From positions 9,238,320 to 9,302,319 of the forward strand of contig NZ_AP022871.1 in the NCBI RefSeq assembly GCF_011764565.1: a stretch of DNA of 64,000 nucleotides, in the 5' to 3' direction. The notes under the pieces are model-generated. The model was not told the DNA's origin and did not search any database. It saw only the letters and a list, made by a program, of their open reading frames with translations. Each line of letters begins with the position of its first letter. Within the stretch, counting starts at the first letter, position 1. A program made the position numbers and the translations under genes. Shown in pieces: positions 31,542 through 40,601 of this stretch. Source of the stretch: Phytohabitans suffuscus. Its GTDB lineage: Bacteria > Actinomycetota > Actinomycetes > Mycobacteriales > Micromonosporaceae.

Positions 31542-32169
31542 GCGCGCTCACGCCCTCGATGCCGAGCACCTCGAACGTCGTCGCGCCCTCCCGCAGCCGC
31601 GCGAAGCCGGCCTCCTCCCTGTCCCGGCGGGACTCGGCGGCGTCCAGCACCGCGCCCACCCGGCCGGCCGGCACGACCACGACGCCGTCGTCGTCGGCGA
31701 GCACGTAGTCGCCGGGCGCCACGGGCACCCCGCCGGCGACGACCGGCTCGTTGACGCACTGGGCGGTCTTCTTCACCGTGCCGTGCACGCTGACGCCCGC
31801 GGACCAGACCGGGAAGCCCATCCGCCGCAGGGCCGCGGTGTCCCGGCAGCCGCCGTCGATGACCAGGCCGGCCACGCCCCGGTGCTGGGCGGCGACCGCG
31901 AGGATCTCGCCCCAGTAGCCGGCCAGGTGGCCGCCGGCGGCGACCACGAGCACGTCACCCGGGCCGGCGGCGAGCACCGCGCGGTGCACCGCCAGGTTGT
32001 CGCCGGGATGGCAGGCCGCGGTGACCGCCCGGCCGGCGACGGTGACGCCGCTCTGGATCGGCCGGATCCCCGGGTCGAGGTCGCCGGTGCGCCCGGCGGC
32101 CTCGTGGACGGTCGCCGCGTCGAGGTCGGCCAGCCGGGCGACGGGGTCGCGCGGGGTGGGTGCTGCCAT
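31534..32169 (-). CDS. RraA-like aldolase/decarboxylase 1
   Basis: A 211-residue RraA-fold protein. The motif GVAGLVIDGGCRDTAALRRM holds the Arg-Asp pair used by 4-hydroxy-4-methyl-2-oxoglutarate aldolases and oxaloacetate decarboxylases; VLADDDGVVVVP is the usual C-terminal strand. ATG 32169 follows GGAGGAG. First gene of the leftward run RraA, TPP alpha, TPP beta, ADH, Dabb, ALDH, MFS. The substrate is likely a 2-keto acid made elsewhere in the island. Confidence 0.84.
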   Translation of the reverse strand: MAAPTPRDPVARLADLDAATVHEAAGRTGDLDPGIRPIQSGVTVAGRAVTAACHPGDNLAVHRAVLAAGPGDVLVVAAGGHLAGYWGEILAVAAQHRGVAGLVIDGGCRDTAALRRMGFPVWSAGVSVHGTVKKTAQCVNEPVVAGGVPVAPGDYVLADDDGVVVVPAGRVGAVLDAAESRRDREEAGFARLREGATTFEVLGIEGVSARG

Positions 32170-32184
32170 CCACTCCTCCAAGAT

Positions 32185-32216
32185 TTTATAAGTTACATGA
32201 ACGAAAATACCCAGGG
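32185..32216 (-). promoter_or_regulatory. AT-rich promoter/operator region before RraA-like operon
   Basis: GATTTTATAAGTTACATGAA stands out sharply in a GC-rich background directly upstream of the operon. Comparable AT-rich islands with TATAAAGTG or TTATA words lie at 33467, 34433, 40538, 42410 and 44316, each beside a gene of the same island, so a common regulator (GntR at 33554) is plausible. Confidence 0.4.
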
Positions 32217-32300
32217 TCGATATGGGCTGTCAACCGCGCGGCGCCACCCGTGCCGGGCCCCGCGCCCTGCCCGCGCGCCGCCCGCGCGGGAGCCGCGCCG

Positions 32301-33449
32301 CTACCCGTGCGGGGCCCGTGCCCGGTGCTCCCGCAGCGCGTCGCCGCCGAAGTCGGAGCCCGGGTCGCGCCACACCGAGTGTGCGTGGTTGCCGTCCCGC
32401 TGCGTGTTGTCGTACTCGATGTGGACGTCCGGCCCCTGCACCCGGTAGTAGTGCCCGGCGCCCGGCGCCACCGGCCCGGCCCAGGCGAAGTGCACGAAAT
32501 CCAGGTCGGCCTCGGCGTACGGCCCGCGCCACGCCTCGTCCGGCACCCGCCGCTGGTACGCGGCGAGCAGCCCGCGCAGCAGCGCCCGCTGTCCGGCGCG
32601 CAGCCGGCTCGCCGGTACGCCCCGGGGGACCGCGCTCAGCGCGACGCGCGCGTGGTCGGCGGCCGCGTACCCGGCGCCGGTCTCGGCCCGCTCGTCGATG
32701 TCGTCCAGCAGCTGGCGCAGCCGCGCGTCGGCGACCGGGGTACGCCACAGCGCGCTGTCGTTCATGTGCAGCATCGCGCCGCCCTCCTCCAGGTACGGCC
32801 GGTTGCCGCCGACGATGTCGGAGGGCGCGCGCGGATGCAGCACCGCCTCGGCGAGCTGGGCCGCGTCGAGCGAGGTCACCAGGCGCCGGGCGAGGTCCTC
32901 GGCGCCGCCGAGCGGGCGCAGCGCGGCCCCGCCCAGCAACGGCGAGACCGCCGGGTCGGCGCCGAGGAAGCACGGTGTCGTGGCGACCACCGCGCCGCCG
33001 GCCACGGCGTAGTTGAGCGACACGTGGTGGCCGCCGAACCGCCATCCCCACGGCCCCCGCCCCGGCCGGCCGAAGACGCGCAGCCAGTAGCGGGCCGGGT
33101 CGCGGCCGCGTTCGAAACCCCAGTCGCGGGACCAGTCCTCGACCCGTTCCAGGACGTTCTCGAGGCCCATGACCGTGGCGACGGTGTTGAACCCGGCCTC
33201 GGACAGCCCGGTGGCGACCAGCCGCATGGCGAGTGCCTGCTGGGCCGGCGCCTGCCCGCCGAGCGGGAGGCCGCCGTGGTCGGTCGGGGTGTAGAACCAG
33301 CGGACGCGGTCGCCCGCGCGGGCATCGCCGGAGCGCGGCGCGGGCCATAATGCCGTCTGGCGCTGGTGCGGCCGGAGGCGGCCGAGCCACTCGTCGGCGG
33401 CGGCCGCCATCCGCGCCGCGAGCGCGTGCCGCCCGTCACTACCGGTCAT
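32301..33449 (-). CDS. DUF3500 family protein
   Basis: A 382-residue protein with DUF3500 features: WYTPTDHGGLPL-type segment (FYTPTDHGGLPLGG), HHVSLNYAVAGGAVV, FLGADPAV and the C-terminal HYYRVQGPDVHIEYDNTQRD with VWRDPGSDFGGDALREH. No catalytic mechanism is established for the family; the His/Asp-rich C-terminus could bind metal. No signal peptide. It is divergent from the GntR regulator, which suggests direct control. Confidence 0.8.
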   Translation of the reverse strand: MTGSDGRHALAARMAAAADEWLGRLRPHQRQTALWPAPRSGDARAGDRVRWFYTPTDHGGLPLGGQAPAQQALAMRLVATGLSEAGFNTVATVMGLENVLERVEDWSRDWGFERGRDPARYWLRVFGRPGRGPWGWRFGGHHVSLNYAVAGGAVVATTPCFLGADPAVSPLLGGAALRPLGGAEDLARRLVTSLDAAQLAEAVLHPRAPSDIVGGNRPYLEEGGAMLHMNDSALWRTPVADARLRQLLDDIDERAETGAGYAAADHARVALSAVPRGVPASRLRAGQRALLRGLLAAYQRRVPDEAWRGPYAEADLDFVHFAWAGPVAPGAGHYYRVQGPDVHIEYDNTQRDGNHAHSVWRDPGSDFGGDALREHRARAPHG

Positions 33450-33553
33450 GAGGCACCCCGCTGTGGTACAACATAGATTATATTTGTCAGGCCGGGGCGC
33501 GGAACGCCCTCGCAAGGCGCCATTGACGCGACGGACGAACTGGGAGTGTCACC

Positions 33554-34201
33554 GTGACTGTGACGACGCCGCGCACCGCTCATTCGTACGCCTACGAGTC
33601 GCTGCGAGCGCGGATCCTGAGCGGCGAGCTCCCGCCCGGCACCGCGCTCATCCAGGCCAACCTGGCCCGCGACCTCGGCGTGAGCATGACGCCCGTGCGC
33701 GAGGCGCTGCGCAACCTGGCCACCGAGGGCCTGGTCACCATGTCCACCCACCGGGGCGCGACGGTGACCCAGCTCGACCTCGAGGACGCCAAGGAGATCT
33801 ACCGCATCCGACTGCAGCTGGAGCCGAGCGCCGCCTCGATGGCCGTGCTGGAGGCCGACAGCCGCCTGCTCGACGAGGCCGACAAGCTCATCGACCGGAT
33901 GGCGGACACCTCGGGCGCCGAGTGGATCGCGCTCAACCAGGAGTTTCACGGGCTGCTGCTCTCCCCGGCCAGGTCGCCGCGGCTGCTGAGCATCCTGCGC
34001 TCCCTCCAGGAGGCGGCCACCCTCTACGTCGGCGTCGCGATGGCGCACCGGCGGGCGCCCTCGCCGGAGACCGAGCACCGGGCGATCCTCGACGCGTACC
34101 GGCGCCGCGACCCCACCGCCGCGGCGGCCGCGGTCGCCGACCACATCCTGTCCAGCCTCAAGTCGCTGGAGCCCGAGGACGAGGCCAAGGCCAAGTCCTG
34201 A
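33554..34201 (+). CDS. GntR/FCD family transcriptional regulator
   Basis: A 215-residue regulator. The winged helix is YESLRARILSGELPPGTALI, LARDLGVSMTPVREALRNLA and MSTHRGATVTQL. The FCD ligand domain has the metal-type residues in NQEFHGLLL and ETEHRAILDAY. FCD regulators sense small carboxylic acids, which fits the hydroxy/keto-acid enzymes on both sides. GTG 33554 after GGGAG. It is divergent from DUF3500 across an AT-rich region (GATTATATTTGTC at 33470) and is the only regulator within the island. Confidence 0.9.
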   Translation: MTVTTPRTAHSYAYESLRARILSGELPPGTALIQANLARDLGVSMTPVREALRNLATEGLVTMSTHRGATVTQLDLEDAKEIYRIRLQLEPSAASMAVLEADSRLLDEADKLIDRMADTSGAEWIALNQEFHGLLLSPARSPRLLSILRSLQEAATLYVGVAMAHRRAPSPETEHRAILDAYRRRDPTAAAAAVADHILSSLKSLEPEDEAKAKS

Positions 34202-34396
34202 GCCGGGGCCGCGCCAGCCGCGGCGTCCGCGGTGGGCGGCCTCGACGGCGTCCGGGTACGCGGACGCCCGCACGCCGGCGCGGCGCCGCGGCTCGTCCGG
34301 GATGTCCGGCGGCGGGGTACGGCCGGAGACGGCGGCCCGCACCGCCTCGATCCCGTGCCCGAAGGTGTACGTCACAGCCACTCCTCGCGTCCGACG

Positions 34397-34421
34397 ACGG
34401 GCACGGTGCCGCCGTGCCCGT
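34397..34421 (-). terminator. Hairpin downstream of the AKR operon
   Basis: Perfect 10-base stem ACGGGCACGG / CCGTGCCCGT with a 5-base loop, 12 bases after the AKR stop on its strand. No U-tract follows, as is common in actinomycetes. Confidence 0.5.
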
Positions 34422-34432
34422 GGAGCCGGATT

Positions 34433-35383
34433 CTATAAAGTGTCGATCTCGGCGAGGTCGGCGGCGGACAGCTCCCACGACACCGTCCCGGCGTTCATGC
34501 GGACCTGCTCGGGCCGGGTCGCGCCGGCGATCACCGACGCCACCCCGGGTCGCGCCACCAGCCAGGCGAAGGCCAGCTCCAGCAGCGTGTGCCCCCGGGA
34601 CTCGGCCCACTCCCCCAGCCGCCCGGCCTTGTCCAGGTTGCCGTCGCTGAGGTCCAGCCACGGCCGGTTCGGCTTGAAGTTGGCCAGCCGGGAGTCGGCC
34701 GGCGGCGCCTCGCCCTTGACGTACTTGCCGGTGAGCAGGCCGGCGGCGAGCGGGAAGTACGGCAGGAACGCGACGCCGTGCGCGACGCAGAGCGGCAGCA
34801 CCTCCGCCTCCGGCTCGCGCACCAGCAGGCTGTACTCGTTCTGCACGCTCGCGAACCCGCGCAGCCCGTTCCCGGCCGCCACCGCGACCGCCTCGCCCAG
34901 CTGGGCGGCGGTGAAGTTGGAGCAGCCGATCTCGCGGACCTTGCCCTCGTCGACCAGCTCGTCGAGCGCGGCGAGCGTCTCCAGGATCGGGGTGGCCGGG
35001 TCGGGCCGGTGCAGCTGGTAGAGGTCGATGTGGTCCACGTTGAGCCGGCGCAGGCTGTCCTCGACCGCGATCCGCACCCAGCGCCGCCCGCCGCCGCGGT
35101 TGCGCGGGTCGTCGCCCATCGGGTTGCCGAACTTGGTCCCCAGCACCACCTTGTCGCGGCGGCCCGCCAGCGCCTTGCCGATGAACTCCTCGGACCGCCC
35201 GTAGGCGCTGAACGGCGCGGTGCCGTACCCGTAGCGGTCCGAGGTGTCCAGGAAGTTGACACCGGCGTCAAGTGCGGCGTCGATGACGGACTTCGTCGCC
35301 TCAGCGTCGATCTTGCGGCCGAACTGGTTGCAGCCCAGCCCGACGGCCGACACCTCCAGCGACCCGATGGACCGTTTGCGCAC
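34433..35383 (-). CDS. Aldo/keto reductase
   Basis: A 316-residue AKR with the full tetrad: Asp and Tyr in NFLDTSDRYGYGTA, Lys in VVLGTKFGN, His in DLYQLHRPDPAT. The C-terminal cofactor stretch is VIAGATRPEQVRMNA. It would reduce an aldehyde or ketone with NADPH. GTG 35383 follows GAAGGAGAG. It ends the leftward run SBP, permeases, hydrolase, RraA-like 2, AKR. Stop TAG lies in a TTCTATAAAGTG word. Confidence 0.88.
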   Translation of the reverse strand: MRKRSIGSLEVSAVGLGCNQFGRKIDAEATKSVIDAALDAGVNFLDTSDRYGYGTAPFSAYGRSEEFIGKALAGRRDKVVLGTKFGNPMGDDPRNRGGGRRWVRIAVEDSLRRLNVDHIDLYQLHRPDPATPILETLAALDELVDEGKVREIGCSNFTAAQLGEAVAVAAGNGLRGFASVQNEYSLLVREPEAEVLPLCVAHGVAFLPYFPLAAGLLTGKYVKGEAPPADSRLANFKPNRPWLDLSDGNLDKAGRLGEWAESRGHTLLELAFAWLVARPGVASVIAGATRPEQVRMNAGTVSWELSAADLAEIDTL

Positions 35384-35408
35384 TGTCTCTCCTTCTACTC
35401 GCGGTTGA

Positions 35409-36116
35409 TCAGTGACTGCGGGACAGGCCGCCTTCGGCGGTGAAGGCGCGTTCGTAGTTGGCGCGGCGCTTCCGGTCGGCCGCCTCGATCTGCGAAGGGT
35501 CGGTGGGGATGGGAGGCGGTCCGGCCGCGACGCGGTCCCACACGGCCGCCACGTGTGCGCGGGGCACCACGACGACGCCCTCGCCGTCGGCCACCACCAG
35601 GTCGCCGGGCTCGACGATGACGCCGCCGCAGGCGACCGGGACGTTGACCTCGCCGGGGCGGCGCTTGGTGGACGAGTGCGCGGCCCGGCCCCGGCCGAAG
35701 ACCCCGAAGCCGACCTCCTGGAAGTCGTCGACGTCGCGCAGCGCGCCGTCGATGACGAACCCGCGCAGCCCGCGCGCCCGGGGCCCGGCCAGCATCTTGA
35801 AGCCGGCCCCGGTGACGCCGGTGTAGCCGCGCGCGTCGACCACGAGCACGTCGCCGTCCTGGGCGATCGAGGCGGCGCCGTGCACGGCCAGGCCGTCACC
35901 CGGCCACGGCTTGGCGGTGAGCGCCTGCCCGACGACCCGCCCGATCGGCCGGTACAGCGGCTCGATCCCCTCCATCGTGTAGAGCCGGCCGATGTGGTCG
36001 GCGATGTCGCAGCTGCTCACCCCGGCGAACCGTGCCAGCCACACCGGGTCGAGCCGGGGCACGTCCCGCACGATCCGCGGCGGGATCGCGCTGACGTGCT
36101 CGAAGGAGGCGTCCAT
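35409..36116 (-). CDS. RraA-like aldolase/decarboxylase 2
   Basis: A 235-residue RraA-fold protein: SSCDIADHIGRLYTMEG at the front, GDGLAVHGAASIAQDGDVLVV, then GLRGFVIDGALRDVDDFQEV with the Arg-Asp pair and VVADGEGVVVVP. About 40 residues at the C-terminus (SQIEAADRKRRANYERAF) extend beyond the core as in catabolic RraA homologues. It begins one base after the stop of the hydrolase gene. It shares only general similarity with RraA-like 1, so it probably has a different substrate. Confidence 0.85.
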   Translation of the reverse strand: MDASFEHVSAIPPRIVRDVPRLDPVWLARFAGVSSCDIADHIGRLYTMEGIEPLYRPIGRVVGQALTAKPWPGDGLAVHGAASIAQDGDVLVVDARGYTGVTGAGFKMLAGPRARGLRGFVIDGALRDVDDFQEVGFGVFGRGRAAHSSTKRRPGEVNVPVACGGVIVEPGDLVVADGEGVVVVPRAHVAAVWDRVAAGPPPIPTDPSQIEAADRKRRANYERAFTAEGGLSRSH

Positions 36117-36117
36117 C

Positions 36118-37344
36118 TCAGCCCTCGTACCAGTAGCGCTTGCGCTTGGCGGCCGGGTCGTTGGGGCTGACCCCGCCCGGCTCCACGAAGACCACCTCGC
36201 CGGGCCGGTCCAGCGGCTTGCCGCGCAGGCGGTCGCGCAGCCAGTCCATGCCCAGCGCGTGGCTGTCGCCGCCGGTCGAGGAGGCGGACGACTTGCCGCG
36301 CAGCGTCACCTGGTGGTGCTGGTCGCCGAAGACCCACAGCTCGCCCGGTGTGGTGAGGGCGTCGAAGAAGGCGTACACGTCCTCGAGCGGGCTGCGCTGG
36401 TCGAACTCGCCGACCGTGGTCAGCGTCGGCACGCCGATCCGGCCGACGAGGTCGCCGAGCGGCATGCGGGCGATGAACGCGTCCACCTCCTCCTCGGTCC
36501 GCGACCGGGTGACGTACGCGAGCACGTGCTTGTACCGCGGCGAGGCGGCGCCCTCGAAGAGGCGGGCCGGGTCGGTGACCGACGCCCACTGCAGCACCGC
36601 CGCCCTGATCCGCGGCTCGGTGGCGGCGACCCGGGCGCCCCAGTACGAGCCGAAGCTCATCGCGTACAGCCCGACCCGCTCGGCGTCGACCTCCGGGCGC
36701 TGGACCAGGTAGCTGATCGCGGCGCTGACCGCGGACTCGTAGTTGTCGTTGGTGAGCACCACGTCGCGCAGGTTGGACTCGCCCTGCCCCGGCCCGTCGA
36801 AGACCCACAGGTGCATGCCCCGCTGCGCCGCCCAGTTGCGCAGCGGGTCGGGCACCATCTCCTTGGTCATGTCGATGCCGGGGATGAAGAAGACCAGCGG
36901 CGCCGGACCGTCCACCGGGGCGAGGTGCAGGTTGCCGGAGACGACCGTCCCCTCCCACGGCACGTCGACGTGCTCGATCGGCGTGGGCGAGAGCTGGCGC
37001 ACCTTGTCGTAGCAGCGCAGCGAGGCCGCGTGCAGGTACCGCTTCTCCGGGCTGTCGCCGAAGATGGCGTGCTGCGCCTGGGCGTACGCCACGGCCGCGT
37101 CGAAGTAGAACTCCAGCGCGGTGATCTCGTGCCCGGCGGCGGCCTCGGCCTCGGCGAGCCGTTCGAGCCGCCGCGCCGGCAGCGCCACGTGCTTGCTGAC
37201 CATCGCGTACGTCTTCACCGAGGCGGGCAGCTTGCGCGTCTCGAAGAAGTGCTGCACCCGGCCGGTCTGCTGGATCGCCAGGTCGAACTCCCACGCGCTC
37301 GCGTCGCTGCGCATCCGCGGCGGCCGGTACGGCCCCTCGTTCAT
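36118..37344 (-). CDS. Alpha/beta hydrolase, FrsA / 2,6-dihydroxypseudooxynicotine hydrolase type
   Basis: A 408-residue hydrolase with the helical N-terminal cap (about residues 1-130) and alpha/beta core of this family. Nucleophile elbow GLYAMSFGSYWGARVA, acid in TTVGEFDQRSPLEDV, His in WVFGDQHHQVTLRG. The oxyanion region is VFFIPGIDMTKEM. The nicotine-pathway member breaks a C-C bond of a beta-diketone-like substrate, and others are esterases. Located between permease and RraA-like genes, so probably acts on the imported compound or its oxidised form. Confidence 0.82.
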   Translation of the reverse strand: MNEGPYRPPRMRSDASAWEFDLAIQQTGRVQHFFETRKLPASVKTYAMVSKHVALPARRLERLAEAEAAAGHEITALEFYFDAAVAYAQAQHAIFGDSPEKRYLHAASLRCYDKVRQLSPTPIEHVDVPWEGTVVSGNLHLAPVDGPAPLVFFIPGIDMTKEMVPDPLRNWAAQRGMHLWVFDGPGQGESNLRDVVLTNDNYESAVSAAISYLVQRPEVDAERVGLYAMSFGSYWGARVAATEPRIRAAVLQWASVTDPARLFEGAASPRYKHVLAYVTRSRTEEEVDAFIARMPLGDLVGRIGVPTLTTVGEFDQRSPLEDVYAFFDALTTPGELWVFGDQHHQVTLRGKSSASSTGGDSHALGMDWLRDRLRGKPLDRPGEVVFVEPGGVSPNDPAAKRKRYWYEG

Positions 37345-37365
37345 GTCTGTCCTTTCTCGACAGTC

Positions 37366-38193
37366 CTACTTGACCGCTCCACTGACCATTCCCTGCACCA
37401 CGTACCGCTCCAGGCGTACGTAGACCAGCACGAGCGGCACGATCGTGAGCAGCGCGAACGCGCTCTCCATCGGCAGGTCGGCGAGGCCCAGGCCCTGGGT
37501 GGCGTACAGCTCGTACGGCAGCGTGCGCTTGTCCGCCGACGTGGTGAGCACGAGCACGAGCTGGAACTCGTTCCACGCCTCGCGGAAGGCGAGGACGGCG
37601 ATCGTGACCAGCGCCGGGACGGTCAGCGGCAGCACGATCATCCGCAGCCGCTGGAACATCGAGGCACCGTCCACATTGGCCGCCTCCTCGATCTCCTGCG
37701 GGATCGCCTGGAAGAAGCCGACCATCAGCCACACCGCGAGCGGCAGCAGCATCCCGGAGTACACGACGACGAGGGTGAGCCGCTTGTCGATCGCGCCGGC
37801 CTCGGCGGCCAGCCGGTACAGCGGCAGCATGACGCCCACGCTCGGCACCAGCCGGGGCAGCAGCATCAGCAGCAGGAGCAGGTGCCGGCCGCGGAAGCGG
37901 AAGCGGGCGAACGCGTACGCCGCGGGCACGCCGATCAGCAGCGTGAGCGCGCAGGTGCCCAGCCCGATCAGCGCGCTGTTGAGCAGGGCGGTGCGGAAGC
38001 CGGGGCGCTGCAGCACCCGCCCGTACGCGTCCAATGTGGGGTGTTCGGGGATCAGGCCGGGCGTGGCGAAGACGTCGCCCCGGGTCTTGAGCGACACCGA
38101 GAGCGTGACCAGCAGCGGCAGCAGGAGCCAGGCGAGCAGGGCGAGGACCCCGACCGCCAGGCCGAGGCGGCTGAAGACTCTGCGCATCGTCAT
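37366..38193 (-). CDS. ABC transporter permease, MalG type
   Basis: A 275-residue carbohydrate-type permease with six membrane helices. The ATPase-contact EAA loop reads EAANVDGASMFQRLRMIVLP. No ATP-binding gene is present in the window; actinomycete sugar importers commonly share one housekeeping ATPase. ATG 38193, with an alternative ATG six bases later. It lies 6 bases behind the partner permease. Confidence 0.88.
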   Translation of the reverse strand: MTMRRVFSRLGLAVGVLALLAWLLLPLLVTLSVSLKTRGDVFATPGLIPEHPTLDAYGRVLQRPGFRTALLNSALIGLGTCALTLLIGVPAAYAFARFRFRGRHLLLLLMLLPRLVPSVGVMLPLYRLAAEAGAIDKRLTLVVVYSGMLLPLAVWLMVGFFQAIPQEIEEAANVDGASMFQRLRMIVLPLTVPALVTIAVLAFREAWNEFQLVLVLTTSADKRTLPYELYATQGLGLADLPMESAFALLTIVPLVLVYVRLERYVVQGMVSGAVK

Positions 38194-38199
38194 CCCGCC

Positions 38200-39150
38200 C
38201 TAGTCCGTCGATCCGAAGCGCTTGGCGAGCTGCAGGTAGACCAGCGTGAGCAGGCCGTTGAGCACCAGGATGATGTTGGCGATGGCGAGCGCCCGGTTGA
38301 GGTCGAGCCCCTGGAAGGCCATCGAGTACATCTGCAGCGGCAGCGTCTGCGTCGAGGTGCCGGGGCCGCCGCCGGTGAGCGCGAGGATCACGCCGAACGA
38401 GGTGAGGCACGAGTAGCTCAGCCACACCGTGCTCAGCGCGAGCTGCGGGGCGATCAGCGGCAGCGTGATGTGCCGGGCCCGGGTCCAGCCGGAGGCGCCG
38501 TCGACGAGCGCGGCGTCCAGGTGCGCCTGGTCGATCGTCTGCAGGCCGGCGAGCACGACGAGGATCGACAGCGGCAGGTCGGTCCAGACCTGGGTCACGA
38601 TCACCACGATCATCGCGAGCGTCGGGTCGATCAGCCACTGCATCCCGTCGATGCCGAGGAGGGCGAGCGCCCGGTTGGGCAGGCCGAACTCGGTGTTGAA
38701 GAAGAGCCGGAACATCACGGCCGCGGCGACGCTGGAGACGATGTACGGCAGGATCGTGATCGCCCGGAGGATCCGCAGGCGCTTGGTGAGCCGGTTGAGC
38801 ACGAAGGCGAAAGCGACCGCGAGCACCTGGCCGAGCACGATGCAGCCGCCGATGAAGATGCCCGAGCGGCCGAGCGCGGCCCAGAACTCCTTCTCCGCGG
38901 CCACCGCCGTGTAGTTGGCGAGGCCCACGAAGCGGACCGGGTCGGCGAGGGTCTCGGCGTGGAAGAGGCTCTGGTAGATGGAGTAGAGGACCGGGAAGCC
39001 GAGGATCAGGCCGACCAGGATGACCGCGGGCCCGGAGAACATGTACGGGACCGCGCGGTTGTACCCGATCAGCCCGGTCTCGGCCCGGCCCGGCGGCGCC
39101 GGCCGCGCCTTGGGACGGCGCAGCCGGCCGGCGATGGTTCGTACGGACAC
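38200..39150 (-). CDS. ABC transporter permease, MalF type
   Basis: A 316-residue permease with six helices after a basic N-terminus (RRPKARPAPPGR). The EAA-type loop is DAALVDGASGWTRARHITLP. GTG 39150 shares its first base with the last base of the binding-protein stop codon, so translation is tightly coupled. Confidence 0.88.
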   Translation of the reverse strand: MSVRTIAGRLRRPKARPAPPGRAETGLIGYNRAVPYMFSGPAVILVGLILGFPVLYSIYQSLFHAETLADPVRFVGLANYTAVAAEKEFWAALGRSGIFIGGCIVLGQVLAVAFAFVLNRLTKRLRILRAITILPYIVSSVAAAVMFRLFFNTEFGLPNRALALLGIDGMQWLIDPTLAMIVVIVTQVWTDLPLSILVVLAGLQTIDQAHLDAALVDGASGWTRARHITLPLIAPQLALSTVWLSYSCLTSFGVILALTGGGPGTSTQTLPLQMYSMAFQGLDLNRALAIANIILVLNGLLTLVYLQLAKRFGSTD

Positions 39151-40487
39151 TACTTGTCACCCAGCGCGTCGAGTTCCTTCTGCCACTTCTGCGCCAGCTC
39201 GTCGGTGGGCGTGCCCGGGTTGTTGAGGATGTCCTGCACCATCCGCTCCAGCACCTCGACGACGGCGAAGAACTTGGACGAGGACGGGAACGCGGCGCCG
39301 TTGGCGAAGGCGTCCACCTCGGCGTCGCTGAGGTACTTGTACGCCTGGCGGAACTCGGGCGCCTGGAGCACGTCCTTCTGCAGGTAGATGGCGCCGGACT
39401 TGGCCGCGTCGAGGGCCTGGTCGGTCTCCACCATGTGGCGCAGCACGAGGCTCGCCTCGTACGCGTGCTTGGTGGTGGACGTGACGTGGAACGTGCGGGT
39501 GGCGGTGACGTGCTTGCCGACCTCGGCGCCGCCCGCGGTGGTGGCCAGCGGCGGGACCATCATCGACCAGCCGTCCGGCTGCGTGATCTTCAGGCCCTCC
39601 TGGATGGCGTCGCCGAGGTCGTTGCTGGAGCGGACGCCGTCGAGCGTCATCGCCGCCCGGCCGCCGATCCACGCGCCGCGGCTCTCGTTCTCACCCCAGG
39701 CCAGGGCCTCCTTGGTGGTCAGCCCCTCGCGGACCATCGTCTGGTAGAAGTTGATCACGTACTTGCCGGCGTCGGAGGTGAGCCGCGGCGTGGCCGCGTC
39801 GAACTGCACGCCGGAGGCCATCATCTGGGTGATCAGGTAGTTCACGCCCTCGCCCCGGGTGCCGATCATCGACCACGGCACGATGCCGGGGTGCTTCGCC
39901 TTGATCGCGCGAAGCGCCTGGAGCACCTCGTCCCACGACTTCAGCGGCGGCGTGAAGCCGGCCTCCTTGAGCCAGTCGGCCCGGTAGTAGAGCACGTCGG
40001 CGGTGCCGGTGGTGCCGAGCCCGACCACCTTGTCCTGGTACCGGTAGAACATCGCGTCGGCCTGCTTGGCGAACAGGTCCGGCGCCTCCTGCTTCCACCG
40101 GTCGACCAGCGGCGTCATGTCCTGGGCGATGCCGGTGTCGAACATCGGCGCGGCCCAGAACGAGTCGACCTGCACCAGGTCCGGCAGCGGCTGCCTGGCC
40201 TGGAGCATGCGCTGCATCTGGGCGAAGAGCGCGTCGTCCGCCTGCAGCTCGGCCTTGACGGTGATGTTCGGGTACTTGGCCTTGAACGAGTCCGTCCACT
40301 GCTGGGTCGGCATGTACTGCTCGCGGGCCACCCACACGGTCAGCTCGACGGGCCCGCCCGGCTCGTCGCTGCCGGAGTCGCCCCCGCACGCGGCGAGGGC
40401 CAGGGAAACGGCCGCCGCGGTGGCGGCGGCGAGAACGCGCCGGAGGCGCGGACGTTGGCTTGGTTGATCGAGCGGGCTCCTGAGCAC
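39150..40487 (-). CDS. Extracellular solute-binding lipoprotein (family 1)
   Basis: Substrate-binding protein of the importer, about 445 residues. The signal peptide RRVLAAATAAAVSLALAAC ends in a lipobox Cys, so it is membrane tethered. The mature domain begins VELTVWVAREQYMPTQQWTD, typical of family-1 sugar binders, though the island's enzymes suggest an acidic sugar or hydroxy acid. I prefer GTG 40487 with AGAGGAG eight bases upstream; GTG 40532 would add 15 residues with no ribosome site. Heads the operon that includes both permeases, the hydrolase, RraA-like 2 and AKR. Confidence 0.88.
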   Translation of the reverse strand: MLRSPLDQPSQRPRLRRVLAAATAAAVSLALAACGGDSGSDEPGGPVELTVWVAREQYMPTQQWTDSFKAKYPNITVKAELQADDALFAQMQRMLQARQPLPDLVQVDSFWAAPMFDTGIAQDMTPLVDRWKQEAPDLFAKQADAMFYRYQDKVVGLGTTGTADVLYYRADWLKEAGFTPPLKSWDEVLQALRAIKAKHPGIVPWSMIGTRGEGVNYLITQMMASGVQFDAATPRLTSDAGKYVINFYQTMVREGLTTKEALAWGENESRGAWIGGRAAMTLDGVRSSNDLGDAIQEGLKITQPDGWSMMVPPLATTAGGAEVGKHVTATRTFHVTSTTKHAYEASLVLRHMVETDQALDAAKSGAIYLQKDVLQAPEFRQAYKYLSDAEVDAFANGAAFPSSSKFFAVVEVLERMVQDILNNPGTPTDELAQKWQKELDALGDK

Positions 40488-40537
40488 CTGACGACTCCTC
40501 TGCCTCGAACTCCCCGTTGGTTGAGTGATCACGGCTC

Positions 40538-40558
40538 TTGTAGATTACAAAATATCTA
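40538..40558. promoter_or_regulatory. Overlapping AT-rich dyads between SBP and HpcH genes
   Basis: TTGTA-GAT-TACAA (40538-40550) overlaps TAGAT-N8-ATCTA (40541-40558). It lies in the divergent region between the binding-protein operon and the first HpcH aldolase gene and is a good GntR-type operator candidate. Confidence 0.5.
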
Positions 40559-40601
40559 GACCCTGTCAACGAGGTGGCAACAGCGTGGAAACGAGGCTGA
40601 C

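Noticed and set aside
33446..34381. Minus-strand frame starting VAVTYTFGHGIEAVR after GAGGAG
   Set aside because: The first 40 residues look plausible, but the frame then runs antisense through the whole GntR gene; no credible stop, so not called.
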